From Bradyrhizobium sp. (lineage in GTDB: Bacteria; Pseudomonadota; Alphaproteobacteria; Rhizobiales; Xanthobacteraceae): a DNA stretch of 64,000 bases. The translations under genes and the position numbers were made by a program. The notes under the pieces were generated by a model. It searched no databases. It was not told the DNA's origin and was given only the letters and a program-made list of their open reading frames with translations. Positions 7,425 to 21,050 of this stretch are shown piece by piece; position 1 is the first letter of the stretch; each line of letters starts with the position of its first letter. The stretch spans positions 1-64,000 of the forward strand of contig NZ_SSNA01000169.1 of assembly GCF_004799445.1 (NCBI RefSeq), in the 5' to 3' direction.

Positions 7425-7901
7425 ATGCGTACCTACGATCTCGCCCCGTTTTATCGTTCCACCGTCGGCTTTGACCGGTTCTTTTCCCTGCTCAATCAGG
7501 CGACCGCCGACGGCAGCCCCGGCTATCCGCCCTACAATATCGAGCGCACCGGTGAGAACACCTACCGCATCAGCGTCGCGGTCTCCGGCTTTTCGCAGGG
7601 CGAGCTTTCGATCGTCGCCAAGGAAAACACACTGACGATCAAGGGCGAGAAATCCGCCAATGAGAACGGCAAGGACAAGTCCGAGCTGCTCTATCGCGGC
7701 ATCGCGGCGCGCGCCTTCGAACGCGCCTTCCAGCTTGCCGATTTCGTGGTGGTGAAAAACGCCTCGCTGGAGAACGGTCTGCTCCACGTCGATCTCGTGC
7801 GCGAGATTCCCGAGGCCAAGAAGCCCCGCAGCATTCCGATCGCCACCAACGTCCAGTCGGCGCCGGCGATCGAAGGCTCGGCCGAGAAGGCCGCCGCGTA
7901 A
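7425..7901 (+). CDS. Hsp20/alpha-crystallin small heat shock protein, IbpA type
   Basis: The 158-residue protein has an N-terminal arm (MRTYDLAPFYRSTVGFDRFF) and an alpha-crystallin domain from about residue 30 to 125 (PPYNIERTGENTYRISVAVSGF, then NTLTIKGEK, and ENGLLHVDLVREIPE). It ends with the oligomerisation IxI-type tail RSIPIATN near residue 140. Such class A small Hsps hold unfolding proteins for refolding by DnaK and ClpB. Expression should be heat-controlled twice: by the RpoH-like promoter and by the ROSE-like leader that sequesters GGAGG. A clean intrinsic terminator follows. Confidence 0.95.
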   Translation: MRTYDLAPFYRSTVGFDRFFSLLNQATADGSPGYPPYNIERTGENTYRISVAVSGFSQGELSIVAKENTLTIKGEKSANENGKDKSELLYRGIAARAFERAFQLADFVVVKNASLENGLLHVDLVREIPEAKKPRSIPIATNVQSAPAIEGSAEKAAA

Positions 7902-7933
7902 CGCGCCGCCTTCGCGCCAGATTTACGAATATG

Positions 7934-7963
7934 AAAACGCCCCGGGAAACCGGGGCGTTTTTT
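7934..7963 (+). terminator. Intrinsic terminator of hsp20
   Basis: ACGCCCCGG and CCGGGGCGT pair around a GAAA loop and are followed by a run of T, about 35 bases after the stop codon. An A run on the 5' side makes it potentially bidirectional. Confidence 0.9.
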
Positions 7964-7979
7964 GCGATCGCTTCTCCAT

Positions 7980-8060
7980 CGTCATTCCGGGATGGTCCGA
8001 AGGACCAGACCCGGAATCTCGAGATTCCGGGTTCGATGCTGCGCATCGCCCCGGAATGAC
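7980..8060. repeat. Palindromic intergenic repeat (CGTCATTCCGG family)
   Basis: The element starts CGTCATTCCGG and ends CCGGAATGACG. It contains the nested inverted repeats GGTCC-GAA-GGACC and GGAATCTCGAGATTCC. It can fold into a cruciform or branched hairpin. This is a typical Bradyrhizobium dispersed palindrome. Only one copy of this class is in the window. Confidence 0.7.
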
Positions 8061-8071
8061 GATACTCGATT

Positions 8072-8893
8072 TCACTCCAGCCCCTGCACGTTGGGCATTG
8101 GCTGGGTCGGCTGAATCTGCGCAGCCGGCTTGGCCTCGACGACCGGGGGCGCGGCCTGCGGCGTTGCCGGCGCATCAGCCGGTTTTGTCTGCACGGCGGC
8201 CGATTGCTGTTTCGGCTGCACCGGCGGCACGACAGGCTTTGCCTCGATCACGGCAGGTGCAACCTGCGGCGTAGCCGGTGTATCGGCCGGTTTTGTCTGC
8301 ACCGCGGCCGACTGCTGCGCCGGTTCGGGCGCGGGTTTCTGGGCCAGCGGCTTTACCTCGTCGATGTGCCGCGGCGACGCCTTCGGCATCGGCACCGTTG
8401 CCGGCATGCGGCTCGCCACCTTGGGCACGGAAGCCGGCGGCCGCGGCACTCCGCTCAGATTGCCGACCGGGGGCGGCGGCCCCGCCGGCCCGCGGGTTGT
8501 CGGCATATCCTCATTGAAATTCACACCCATCCGGTACGCCGCCGGCACGAAGCGGACGATCTGCCCATTGCGGGCGTCGATCACCAGCCGGCCGTCGTCG
8601 CCACGGCGGTCGATCACCGAAATGACGTAGAACAGACCACGCTGCCGCGGAATTCCAAGCGGCGAAAACCCGCTCTCGCGAACGACGGTGTAGACTTCCT
8701 GCGGCGGCAGCAAAGTCGGGCCGTAACCCGGCACCGGGACCTCCGGCGGCATCGCCGCATAGGGCCCGCCGAAGTCGGAGACGACTGTATACGGCGAGCG
8801 GCCGATTTCACCCGGCGCAACCCCTTGCGCATTCGCGGCCACAGCCGTGAGAACCAACCCGGCCGACATGACCCACCCTGTGAGCAATTTCAT
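8072..8893 (-). CDS. Exported proline/alanine-rich protein of unknown function
   Basis: The 273-residue protein has a signal peptide (about residues 1-22, MKLLTGWVMSAG to ANAQG). A globular N-terminal half follows, with GLFYVISVIDRRGDDGRLVIDARNGQIVRF resembling a PepSY-like or conserved rhizobial exported domain. The C-terminal half is disordered and rich in P, A, K and Q. That tail has two near-identical 36-residue repeats. The ATG at 8893 was chosen because AGGAG lies nine bases upstream and the signal peptide begins there. A cell-envelope role is inferred from secretion only. Confidence 0.7.
   Translation of the reverse strand: MKLLTGWVMSAGLVLTAVAANAQGVAPGEIGRSPYTVVSDFGGPYAAMPPEVPVPGYGPTLLPPQEVYTVVRESGFSPLGIPRQRGLFYVISVIDRRGDDGRLVIDARNGQIVRFVPAAYRMGVNFNEDMPTTRGPAGPPPPVGNLSGVPRPPASVPKVASRMPATVPMPKASPRHIDEVKPLAQKPAPEPAQQSAAVQTKPADTPATPQVAPAVIEAKPVVPPVQPKQQSAAVQTKPADAPATPQAAPPVVEAKPAAQIQPTQPMPNVQGLE
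8133..8348 (-). repeat. Two 108-bp in-frame tandem repeats in the exported protein
   Basis: Two consecutive 108-bp units encode 36 residues each, both beginning QQSAAVQTKPAD and continuing PATPQ then a VEAKP/IEAKP motif. They differ by scattered substitutions. The repeat spans the flexible tail, suggesting a variable-length spacer or wall-spanning segment. Confidence 0.75.
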
Positions 8894-9353
8894 TGTCCGA
8901 CGCTCCTGAAACGCCCCCATGCCCAGAGCGTTTCCGCTCTCTTTCCCGGGGGCGAATTTCATGGCTGAATCCGGCGGACCTTGGGCCGGATCACGGCGCG
9001 CTTGCCTCAAATCAGGGGCGAGGCCACCATTGTGATCATCGGGCCCTTGGGAACAGTCGGCGAGCGACTTTCACGCGCTTGTGTGATAGAAAAAAATTTG
9101 GCATGGTCGATGTTAGGACAGCAAGGCTGTCTTAATTTCGGCTGCAAACCCGGCACGGGGATTGCAGCGCAAAGTTGGGCGTCGAGACGCCCTTGGGTTG
9201 AAGGCAAGGCCGTTCGTCGGGGACGCTGAACGCCCGGGCCTGAATTTAGGAAATCGAGGCTCGCGGAGGACGAGCGGTGGCCCGGTGGGTGCCGCAAACG
9301 CCCAAGGTGCGCCGACGACGGTGAGGCCCTTAGCCTTATTGAGAGGACTTGAG
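8894..9353. other. Intergenic region ahead of gltB
   Basis: About 460 bases separate the divergent exported-protein gene and gltB. A short hairpin GACAGC-AAG-GCTGTC lies near 9117. The region should hold the gltB promoter, but I saw no clear sigma-54 (TGGCAC-N5-TTGC) or sigma-70 pair. A reading frame extends upstream of gltB to 9162 but looks non-coding. Confidence 0.4.
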
Positions 9354-14087
<4,734 letters not shown>

Positions 14088-14110
14088 GCAAGCAGCGGGA
14101 ATTTCTCAAA

Positions 14111-14197
14111 CGTCATTGCGAGCGCAGCGAAGCAATCCATGGACTTTTACGCGGATGCCAATGGATTGCTTCGTCGCAAGCGCTCCTCCCAATGACG
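14111..14197. repeat. Palindromic intergenic repeat (CGTCATTGCGAGCG family), copy 1
   Basis: Between gltB and gltD the sequence CGTCATTGCGAGCG..GCGAAGCAATCCATGG is mirrored by CAATGGATTGCTTCGTCGC..CAATGACG. A related copy lies at 20968-21049. The long hairpin within the gltBD intercistronic space could affect processing or differential expression of the two subunits. Confidence 0.8.
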
Positions 14198-14273
14198 CGG
14201 AAGGGCCGTCAGCACTAACGAACCATCCTTCAACGGGTGAAGACCAAGTAGAACGCAGGGGCGTCGGGGTTTA

Positions 14274-15731
14274 ATGGGCAAGATAACAGGCTTTCTCGAA
14301 ATCGACCGGCACGACCGCAAATACGCGCCGGTCACCGAACGCATCAAGGGCTATCGCGAATTCGTCATTCCCTTGAGCGAGAAGGACACCCGCGACCAGG
14401 CGGCGCGTTGCATGAATTGCGGCATTCCCTATTGCCACGGCACCGGCTCGGTGCAGCCGGGCACCCCGGGCTGCCCGGTCAACAACCAGATTCCGGATTT
14501 CAACGATCTGGTCTACCAGGGCAATTGGGAAGAGGCCTCGCGCAACCTGCACTCGACCAACAATTTTCCCGAATTCACCGGCCGCATCTGTCCCGCGCCT
14601 TGCGAGGCCTCCTGCACGCTCAACATCGACGACAATCCGGTCACCATCAAGACCATCGAATGCGCAATCGTCGACCGCGCCTGGGAGAACGGCTGGATCA
14701 AGCCGGAGATCGCGGCGACCAAGACCGGCAAGAAGGTCGCGATCGTCGGTTCGGGCCCCGCCGGCATGGCCTGCGCGCAGCAGCTCGCGCGCGCCGGTCA
14801 CGACGTGCATCTGTTCGAGAAATACGCCAAGGCCGGCGGCCTGCTGCGCTACGGCATTCCGGATTTCAAGATGGAGAAGCACGTCATCGACCGCCGCGTC
14901 GCGCAGATGGAGGCCGAGGGCGTCACCTTTCACTACGGCTCCCCGGTCGGCGGCACGGCGCCCGGCGCAATCGATCCGCAAGGCATGCTGAACGAGTATG
15001 ACGCGCTGGCGCTGACCGGCGGCGCCGAAGCCGCGCGCGACCTGCCGATCCCCGGCCGCGATCTTAACGGCATTCACTTCGCGATGGATTTCCTGCCGCA
15101 GCAAAATCGCCGCGTCGGCAACGAACCGCTGGGCGGCGTGCCCGACATTCTCGCCGGCGGCAAGCATGTGGTGGTGATCGGCGGCGGCGACACCGGATCG
15201 GACTGCATCGGCACCTCGTTCCGGCAGGGCGCGCTGTCGGTGACCCAGCTCGAGATCATGGCGGCGCCGCCCGAGCACGAGAACAAGGGCCTGACCTGGC
15301 CGAACTGGCCGCTGAAGATGCGGACCTCCTCGAGCCAGGCGGAAGGCGCGCGGCGCGAATACGCGGTGCTGACGCAGCATTTCTCGGGCAGCGACGGCAA
15401 GGTGGAAAAACTGCATTGCGTGCAGGTCGACGACAAGTTCAAGCCGATCCCCGGCAGCGAATTCGAACTCGATGCGCAACTGGTGCTGCTGGCGATGGGT
15501 TTCGTGCACCCGGTGCATGACGGCCTGTTGAAGACGCTCGGCGTCGAGCTCGATCCGCGCGGCAATGTGCGCGCCGACACCGTCGAGTATCTGACGTCGC
15601 GCCCCAACGTGTTCTCCGCCGGCGACATGCGCCGCGGGCAATCGCTGGTGGTATGGGCGATCCGCGAGGGCCGGCTCTGCGCCCGGGCGATCGACCAGTT
15701 CCTGATGGGGACGTCGGGCTTGCCGAGGTGA
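14274..15731 (+). CDS. gltD: Glutamate synthase small subunit
   Basis: The 485-residue protein is the beta subunit of bacterial GOGAT. Its N-terminal region has the 4Fe-4S cysteines in [11 protein letters not shown] (C46, C49, C55) and in CPAPCEASC. The FAD-binding [18 protein letters not shown] follows, then [12 protein letters not shown] and the NADPH-binding GGGDTGSDC. The FAD C-terminal block ends [18 protein letters not shown]. It passes electrons from NADPH to GltB. It is downstream of gltB on the same strand. A small cysteine-rich insertion with a GTGSVQPG stretch is seen between cysteines, as in other alphaproteobacterial GltD proteins. Confidence 0.97.
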   Translation: MGKITGFLEIDRHDRKYAPVTERIKGYREFVIPLSEKDTRDQAARCMNCGIPYCHGTGSVQPGTPGCPVNNQIPDFNDLVYQGNWEEASRNLHSTNNFPEFTGRICPAPCEASCTLNIDDNPVTIKTIECAIVDRAWENGWIKPEIAATKTGKKVAIVGSGPAGMACAQQLARAGHDVHLFEKYAKAGGLLRYGIPDFKMEKHVIDRRVAQMEAEGVTFHYGSPVGGTAPGAIDPQGMLNEYDALALTGGAEAARDLPIPGRDLNGIHFAMDFLPQQNRRVGNEPLGGVPDILAGGKHVVVIGGGDTGSDCIGTSFRQGALSVTQLEIMAAPPEHENKGLTWPNWPLKMRTSSSQAEGARREYAVLTQHFSGSDGKVEKLHCVQVDDKFKPIPGSEFELDAQLVLLAMGFVHPVHDGLLKTLGVELDPRGNVRADTVEYLTSRPNVFSAGDMRRGQSLVVWAIREGRLCARAIDQFLMGTSGLPR

Positions 15732-15871
15732 CGAAACTCGATCGGCATCTTATATTGGGCCGATTGATCTGAGACCGCATATTTTATGAAATTCCGGAGA
15801 CGGGCAGTCTCGATCCGTTTGGACAGTGCTCGATTGGCCCCTCCGGCAAATCTGTTTGAAGTGATTCTAAT

Positions 15872-16801
15872 ATGAATAATGTTCCTGAACGCGACTCCAG
15901 CATCGCCGCCGCGCCGACGGCGGTCAGCCTGATTATCGCGGTCTTCAACTCGGAAATATCGCTGCGTCGGCTGCATCAAGCCATCATCGACCGCGCAACA
16001 TCGCCGGAGTTCGACTTCGAAATCGTTTATGTCGACGACGGAAGCACCGATGGCTCGCTTGAAATCTTGCACGATCTTAAGAAGAACACCGCCAACGTCG
16101 TCGTCGTCGAGCATCCGGGCAATCGCGGCCAGTCCAGGGCCGTGCTGACGGGGATTCATGCAGCGCGCAGCCCGATCGTGGTCACGCTCGACGACGATCT
16201 GCAGCATAACCCCGCGGATGTTGCGCGCCTGCTTGCCGTTCTCAAGGCGGGCGGCCCCGGCAACCTGGTGATGGGGGTTGCCGATGCGTTGAAGCGGCCG
16301 CTATGGCGCGCCTGGGCCGGCCTGTGCGCCAACGCCGTCTCAAACCTTTTTCTTGCCAGGCCACTGCCGCTGAAGCTGACGACGTTCTGTGCCTTCCGCC
16401 GGCAGCTTTGCGCGGATCTCGATCCCGGTTCGGATCGGGATCTGCCGCTGGTGACGGCGCTGGTGCAGGCCGCCGATGTGACACGGACGATCCCGGTGCA
16501 GCTGGATTCCTTACAGCGGGATCGCAGCCGCTACGACCTGGCGGCGCTGTTTCGTTTGTTCATGAGCCGGTCGCGCTATTACAAATTTTCCCGTGTGCTG
16601 GCCGCTCTCGCCGGCGCGTCGTTCCTGATGCTCGCATGCGATGCGCTGCTGCTGACGCAAGACGTGGCCGGCCACCCGATCCTGACCGCGTTGTTGCTGG
16701 TTTTCACCGCCACGCCCTGGCTGCTGCTGGCGTTACTGACGATCCGGGTCGGGCGCGACGCCGATGTCCCGGCTCTCCAGGGCGCTAATCGATCGGCGTG
16801 A
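15872..16801 (+). CDS. Family 2 glycosyltransferase, undecaprenyl/dolichol-phosphate sugar type
   Basis: The 309-residue protein has a GT-A domain with SLIIAVFNSE near residue 18, VYVDDGSTDGS near 52, and the metal-binding TLDDDLQHNP near 108. Two C-terminal hydrophobic segments follow (about 245-265 and 270-290). This resembles ArnC/DPM1-like enzymes that load a sugar onto a polyprenyl phosphate at the inner membrane. The expected C-terminal acceptor region is short. Its 3' end overlaps the convergent NeuD-like gene by 17 bases, and the two may serve the same surface polysaccharide. Confidence 0.85.
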   Translation: MNNVPERDSSIAAAPTAVSLIIAVFNSEISLRRLHQAIIDRATSPEFDFEIVYVDDGSTDGSLEILHDLKKNTANVVVVEHPGNRGQSRAVLTGIHAARSPIVVTLDDDLQHNPADVARLLAVLKAGGPGNLVMGVADALKRPLWRAWAGLCANAVSNLFLARPLPLKLTTFCAFRRQLCADLDPGSDRDLPLVTALVQAADVTRTIPVQLDSLQRDRSRYDLAALFRLFMSRSRYYKFSRVLAALAGASFLMLACDALLLTQDVAGHPILTALLLVFTATPWLLLALLTIRVGRDADVPALQGANRSA

Positions 16802-17444
16802 CGGCGCCGGTGACGCGCGCGGGCACGCCGGCAACGATGGCGAACGGTGGCACATTCCTGGTCACCACGGCTCCCATGCCCACAAGCGCAAATCGTCCGA
16901 CGGTTATTCCGTCGCGAACGATCGCGCCCGGCGCGATATGGGCGCCGGTTTCAATGCGGCTGTAGCCCATGACGACGCTGGTCTGGCCAAGATAGACCTG
17001 GTCGGAAATCACCACGTCGTGCGAGACGATGGCGCCGGCCCGCAGGAAGCAGTGGGAGCCGACCGATGAATCCGGGCCGATTTGTGCCATCGCCGATATC
17101 ACCGAGCCTCCACCGACCGGCACATTGTCGGCCACGTTCGCCATGGGATCGATAAGGCCGCCCCAGCGCGAGCTGGGAATGCCGAGACCGGCAATCCGGC
17201 GGGCGTTCGCCTGCATCGCGCTGGGCTTGTGCAAGGGCGCGACGAAGACCACGTCGTCGCCGAGACGCGCCCAGTCGTCGAACCGCCCGAGGACGGCGCC
17301 GCCAAACAGCGGCGCCCCGATCTCGATCCGGTCGTTCAGATAGCCCATCAATTGATGCGATCCATGCACGCGCGAAATCGCCAGCATGGTCTGCGCAGCC
17401 AGCGTTCCGCCGCCCTTGCCGCCGAAAATAGCCAGTTTGATCAC
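16785..17444 (-). CDS. NeuD/PglD-like sugar O- or N-acyltransferase
   Basis: The 219-residue protein begins with the NeuD-type Rossmann-like PglD_N domain (IKLAIFGGKGGGTLAAQTM). It continues into left-handed beta-helix hexapeptide repeats from about residue 110 (IGPDSSVGSHCFLRAGAIVSHDVVI and so on), ending VTRNVPPFAIVAGVPARV. Such enzymes acetylate sugars of surface glycans or UDP-amino sugars. No dedicated nucleotide-sugar genes flank it apart from the convergent glycosyltransferase. Confidence 0.85.
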   Translation of the reverse strand: MIKLAIFGGKGGGTLAAQTMLAISRVHGSHQLMGYLNDRIEIGAPLFGGAVLGRFDDWARLGDDVVFVAPLHKPSAMQANARRIAGLGIPSSRWGGLIDPMANVADNVPVGGGSVISAMAQIGPDSSVGSHCFLRAGAIVSHDVVISDQVYLGQTSVVMGYSRIETGAHIAPGAIVRDGITVGRFALVGMGAVVTRNVPPFAIVAGVPARVTGAVTPID

Positions 17445-17727
17445 GACATAAATTCCGTTCTATCCTCTTAGCCAATGGTTGCCGCAATCTAGCTGCTTTC
17501 AACCGGTCTCAGCCAAGGTGTTTAGCGTCGACGCCGCCTGGTACGATCGGATGGGAACGGCGATTGGCTTGGCTTATCTCTGATAAGCCTGACGAATTTG
17601 CCCGCAAACGACCGGCGTCGGGCGGGGCTCCGCCGGGTAAAGCCGGCAGCGGCAGGCGAGATAAAACTAGGTCGATGCCTTCGTTCGCGATAGCGTGCGG
17701 CCCACCCGTCCATTTCCAGGAACGAAC

Positions 17728-17928
17728 ATGAGCAACGACAATTCGCTTTCGGCATCGGAACTCAACGACCGCATCGCCATCCTTCGGGACAATATCCGGC
17801 AGCTGGTCGAACAGGCTGCGGCCTCTTCGGGCGCGCAGGACGAAGAACGAACATCCGGGCGCATTGCCCAGCAGCAGGCGGAACTCGACAAGCTGGTCCA
17901 GGAGCGGGACGCGTTGTTGAAGAAATAG
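17728..17928 (+). CDS. Small coiled-coil protein of unknown function
   Basis: The 66-residue acidic/basic amphipathic protein (MSNDNSLSASELNDRI..) reads as one or two helices with heptad-like spacing of I, L and A residues, suggesting a coiled coil. It resembles small conserved rhizobial hypothetical proteins. The ATG at 17728 follows CCAGGAACGAAC. No domain, signal peptide or operon partner is visible. A spurious assignment is unlikely because composition is protein-like over the full length. Confidence 0.65.
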   Translation: MSNDNSLSASELNDRIAILRDNIRQLVEQAAASSGAQDEERTSGRIAQQQAELDKLVQERDALLKK

Positions 17929-18001
17929 CTGCGAAGCGCGGGATCCAGGTTTCGTTCCCAGTGCAGCCATTTCCCGCAAAAATGGCGCGAGGCAGGCGAG
18001 G

Positions 18002-19729
18002 CTAATTCTGCAACCGCACGCCGAGCATCATCACCGTCGAGGCTGAACTCGCAAGCGGCACGTTGGAGTTGAGAATATTCCGCTGCAGTGTGGCCTTGAG
18101 CCAGAGGTTGCGGGTCATCTTGTAGATCAGGTCGCCCTCCAGCGAATAGGTTTGGTCGGTGCGCCCGTCGCCCTGATAGTCGTAAGTGCCGTAAGTGAAC
18201 TTGCCGATCGCGGTGAGCCAGCGGCGGAAATCGTGGTCGACCTCGAAGGTGTAGGTGTGGGTCAGCACGCCGGAGACGCCGGGCACGATGGTCTCGTCGA
18301 TCGAGGTGGTGGAATAGAATTTCGCTGATGTCAGCGGCGTCGCGGTCCAGGTCAGCGAGGATGCGGTGAGCAGCCCCGACAGCCGGTCGAGGCGGGGGTC
18401 GGCATAATTGCGCTCGGCGAAACCGACCGAGATCTCACCGGTCAACAGCCGCGAGAACTCGAACGACGTGCCGGCCTTGGCGTAGCCGCCGCTGGAATTG
18501 CGCGCGAAGCTGAAATTGTCGACCTGCTCATCGTGGAAGCGGCTGTCGCCCTCGACCTCCACGAACGGTTTCAGCCCCGGCATCAGGTCGTAGCTGACCC
18601 GGCCGATGCCGCCATACTGGTTGAAGGCGCGGTCGGCATTGCCTGAGATGGAGCCGTCGGTCAGCGTGGAGTTCTGATAGACGGTGCGGTCGACGGTGCC
18701 GCCGGCGGAAAACTGCAGCCGGTTGAACCTCTGATCGAATCCGAGTGTGCCGCCGAACGTCGCGTAGACGGGATAGCTGGCCAGGCCGGCCTGAATGTTC
18801 GGGCTGCCGGGATTGTCGGTGGCCACGCGCAGGCGCATTTGCGAGGTGACGTCGGTATCTTCGGTGACGTCGAGACGGCCATCGACGTGACCGAGGAAAT
18901 CCGGCCGGTTGATATTGGTCGGCGCCGGCGAAATCCCGCCATCGAAATTGGACGGAAGACTGTTGCCGTAGCCGGTGAACGATCCCCGCAAGTCCGCGAC
19001 CAGCGCGTGGCGCTCCCAGTCGGAGACCGCGAGGAATTCCGGCGCCACCACCCAGAACGGCGCAGCCACCGGCGTCGGCAGCCGGCCGGGATTGGTGTCG
19101 TAGCCGCCGCGCAGCTCGACCGCGGACTTGATGAGAAAGGCGCCGGCATAGTCGCCGACCGCGCCGAACGGATCGTCGTCGATCTTGAGGCGCTTGCGCG
19201 GCGGCTGGCCCTCGACGGTGCCGGCCATCGCCGGCGGAATCGGCGTCTTGTTGGCGCTCTCCGACGGTGGAATCGACAACCGCACCCGCCCGTTCGAAAT
19301 CGCCGGCATGTTGGTCGCCGCCGCCGGACTGCCCGGTCCTGGCGGCGGCTTCGGCCTGGCCTGGCCGGGATAGAATTTCGGCTTCTTGCGCGTGCGGTTG
19401 AGCGAGTCGTAACCAGAGTCCGACGCCCCATTGGCGGCGGGAAGGCCGTAAGTGGGGATATTGCCGATTCGCGACGGCGCAGGCCTGTCCTTGTCGCGCA
19501 GCCGCTCTTCGTTGGCGGCGTCGGAGGTCTTGTCGGCGGTGTTCTCGCTGGTCTTTCGCAGCGGCGAATCCTGCGGCGTGATGAAGCCATCACGAACCGG
19601 GCGCAGCAGATCGGGGGTCAGGGTTTGGGCGCGGGCGGACGGCATCTCCAGGGCGATCAGCGCAAGGCACGGCAACAAGGCGCGCAAAGCATATGCGCGC
19701 TTGCGGCGGCCCGTTGCTGGACCCGACAT
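18002..19729 (-). CDS. Outer-membrane beta-barrel protein
   Basis: The 575-residue protein has an Arg-rich signal peptide (about 1-33, ending PSARAQ) and a proline-rich linker to about residue 175 (PKFYPGQARPKPPPGPG..). The C-terminal part of about 400 residues shows alternating amphipathic beta strands and ends LMMLGVRLQN, a typical barrel-closing strand with an aromatic/hydrophobic-x pattern. It matches the BBP2/OMP_b-brl_2-like family common in Bradyrhizobium. The long N-terminal linker would cross the periplasm. A GTG three bases upstream is an alternative start. Confidence 0.8.
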   Translation of the reverse strand: MSGPATGRRKRAYALRALLPCLALIALEMPSARAQTLTPDLLRPVRDGFITPQDSPLRKTSENTADKTSDAANEERLRDKDRPAPSRIGNIPTYGLPAANGASDSGYDSLNRTRKKPKFYPGQARPKPPPGPGSPAAATNMPAISNGRVRLSIPPSESANKTPIPPAMAGTVEGQPPRKRLKIDDDPFGAVGDYAGAFLIKSAVELRGGYDTNPGRLPTPVAAPFWVVAPEFLAVSDWERHALVADLRGSFTGYGNSLPSNFDGGISPAPTNINRPDFLGHVDGRLDVTEDTDVTSQMRLRVATDNPGSPNIQAGLASYPVYATFGGTLGFDQRFNRLQFSAGGTVDRTVYQNSTLTDGSISGNADRAFNQYGGIGRVSYDLMPGLKPFVEVEGDSRFHDEQVDNFSFARNSSGGYAKAGTSFEFSRLLTGEISVGFAERNYADPRLDRLSGLLTASSLTWTATPLTSAKFYSTTSIDETIVPGVSGVLTHTYTFEVDHDFRRWLTAIGKFTYGTYDYQGDGRTDQTYSLEGDLIYKMTRNLWLKATLQRNILNSNVPLASSASTVMMLGVRLQN

Positions 19730-19934
19730 CACGATGGAAATACCTCAACAAATTCATACGCTTGGCGACCGGGTTCCAGAGCCGCCGACCCGCGCTTCCG
19801 GAAAACGTCGTTAACGGAGTTAAAACAATTATGGTTAATGAGCCGTTGAGAACCGGACCCCGCGTCGCCTCGCCGGTTTGGCCATGCTAAGGAGAGGCAA
19901 GGGGCTCGACGCGCCAGCTCCCACGGAATCAGAC

Positions 19935-20948
19935 ATGCCCAAATCGAAACCGCTGATGGCCAAATCATCCGGGACCGACGCTGTGAGCGCCGCCGTTCAA
20001 TCGGCCTTGCGGACGCTGGACGCGGAGGGCAGCGGGATTGCCGCGATGTCGGTGGCGCTGCAATCCGACCTCGGCGGCGCATTCGCGCGCGCGGCCGATC
20101 TCATCCGCAGCGCCAAGGGCCGATTGATCGTCACGGGTCTCGGCAAATCGGGACATATCGGCCGCAAGATCGCCGCGACCTTCGCCTCCACTGGCACGCC
20201 GGCGTTCTTCGTGCATGCCGCGGAAGCCGGCCATGGCGACCTCGGCATGATCACCACCGACGACGTCATCCTGGCGCTGTCGTGGTCCGGCGAGCAGCCG
20301 GAGATGAAGACCCTGATCACCTACGCCAAGCGCTTCCGGATCGCGCTGATCGCGATGACGGCGGAGCGCGACTCCACGCTCAGCCAGGCCGCCGATATCG
20401 CGCTGACGCTGCCGAAGGCCCGCGAAGCCTGCCCGCACAACCTCGCGCCGACCACCTCCTCACTGATGATGCTCGCGCTGGGCGATGCGCTGGCGATCGC
20501 ACTGCTGGAGGGCCGCGGCTTCACCTCGGTGGACTTCAGCGTGCTGCATCCCGGCGGCAAGCTCGGCGCGATGCTGAAATATACCCGCGACCTGATGCAC
20601 ACCGGCGACGCCGTGCCGCTGAAGCCGCTTGGAACACGGATGTCGGACGCGCTGGTCGAAATGTCGTCGAAGGGTTTTGGCTGCGTCGGAATTATTGATC
20701 CGCGCGGCGCGGTCGCCGGCATTGTCACCGATGGCGATTTGCGCCGCCACATGCGCCCGGATCTGATGACCGCGCTGGTCGACGACGTGATGACAGAGAA
20801 CCCCAAGACGATCCGCGGCGACCTGCTCGCCAGCGAGGCGCTGGAAATCCTCAACTCGTCGAAGATCACCGCGCTGATCGTGACCGAGGCCGGCAAGCCG
20901 GTCGGCATCGTCCACCTGCACGACATCCTGCGCGCCGGCGTGGTGTAA
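19935..20948 (+). CDS. kdsD: D-arabinose 5-phosphate isomerase, KpsF/GutQ family
   Basis: The 337-residue protein has an N-terminal SIS sugar-isomerase domain (VTGLGKSGHIGRKIAATFASTGTPAFFVHAAEAGHGDLG, about residues 55-95, with ALSWSGEQPEMK and CPHNLAPTTSS). Two C-terminal CBS domains follow. KdsD interconverts ribulose 5-phosphate and arabinose 5-phosphate, the first step toward Kdo of lipopolysaccharide inner core. The ATG at 19935 was preferred to an upstream frame start at 19878, and 19956 is a further alternative. It is divergent from the outer-membrane barrel gene. Confidence 0.94.
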   Translation: MPKSKPLMAKSSGTDAVSAAVQSALRTLDAEGSGIAAMSVALQSDLGGAFARAADLIRSAKGRLIVTGLGKSGHIGRKIAATFASTGTPAFFVHAAEAGHGDLGMITTDDVILALSWSGEQPEMKTLITYAKRFRIALIAMTAERDSTLSQAADIALTLPKAREACPHNLAPTTSSLMMLALGDALAIALLEGRGFTSVDFSVLHPGGKLGAMLKYTRDLMHTGDAVPLKPLGTRMSDALVEMSSKGFGCVGIIDPRGAVAGIVTDGDLRRHMRPDLMTALVDDVMTENPKTIRGDLLASEALEILNSSKITALIVTEAGKPVGIVHLHDILRAGVV

Positions 20949-20967
20949 GGGCGCGGTTCTCTCCATC

Positions 20968-21049
20968 GTCATAGCGAGCGTCCGCGAAGCAATCCAGAAC
21001 GCCGAAGAAACAATGGATTGCTTCGTCGCTAACGCTCCTCGCAATGACG
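20968..21049. repeat. Palindromic intergenic repeat (CGTCATTGCGAGCG family), copy 2
   Basis: CGTCATAGCGAGCG..GCGAAGCAATCCAG is mirrored by CAATGGATTGCTTCGTCGC..GCAATGACG, as in the element between gltB and gltD. It fills the space between the converging kdsD and carboxymuconolactone decarboxylase-family genes and may act as a bidirectional terminator. Confidence 0.8.
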
Positions 21050-21050
21050 G

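Noticed and set aside
8999..9125. Sigma-54 promoter for gltB (TGGCATGG near 9102)
   Set aside because: The TTGC half is missing at the required distance.
9162..9353. N-terminal extension of gltB
   Set aside because: The extension is Arg/Gly-rich and unlike GOGAT propeptides. The ATG at 9354 has a clear GAGAGGA site.
17548..17580. GGAAC near 17550 as an EcfG promoter of the small coiled-coil gene
   Set aside because: No CGTT at 16-17 bases downstream, and the gene starts about 180 bases away.
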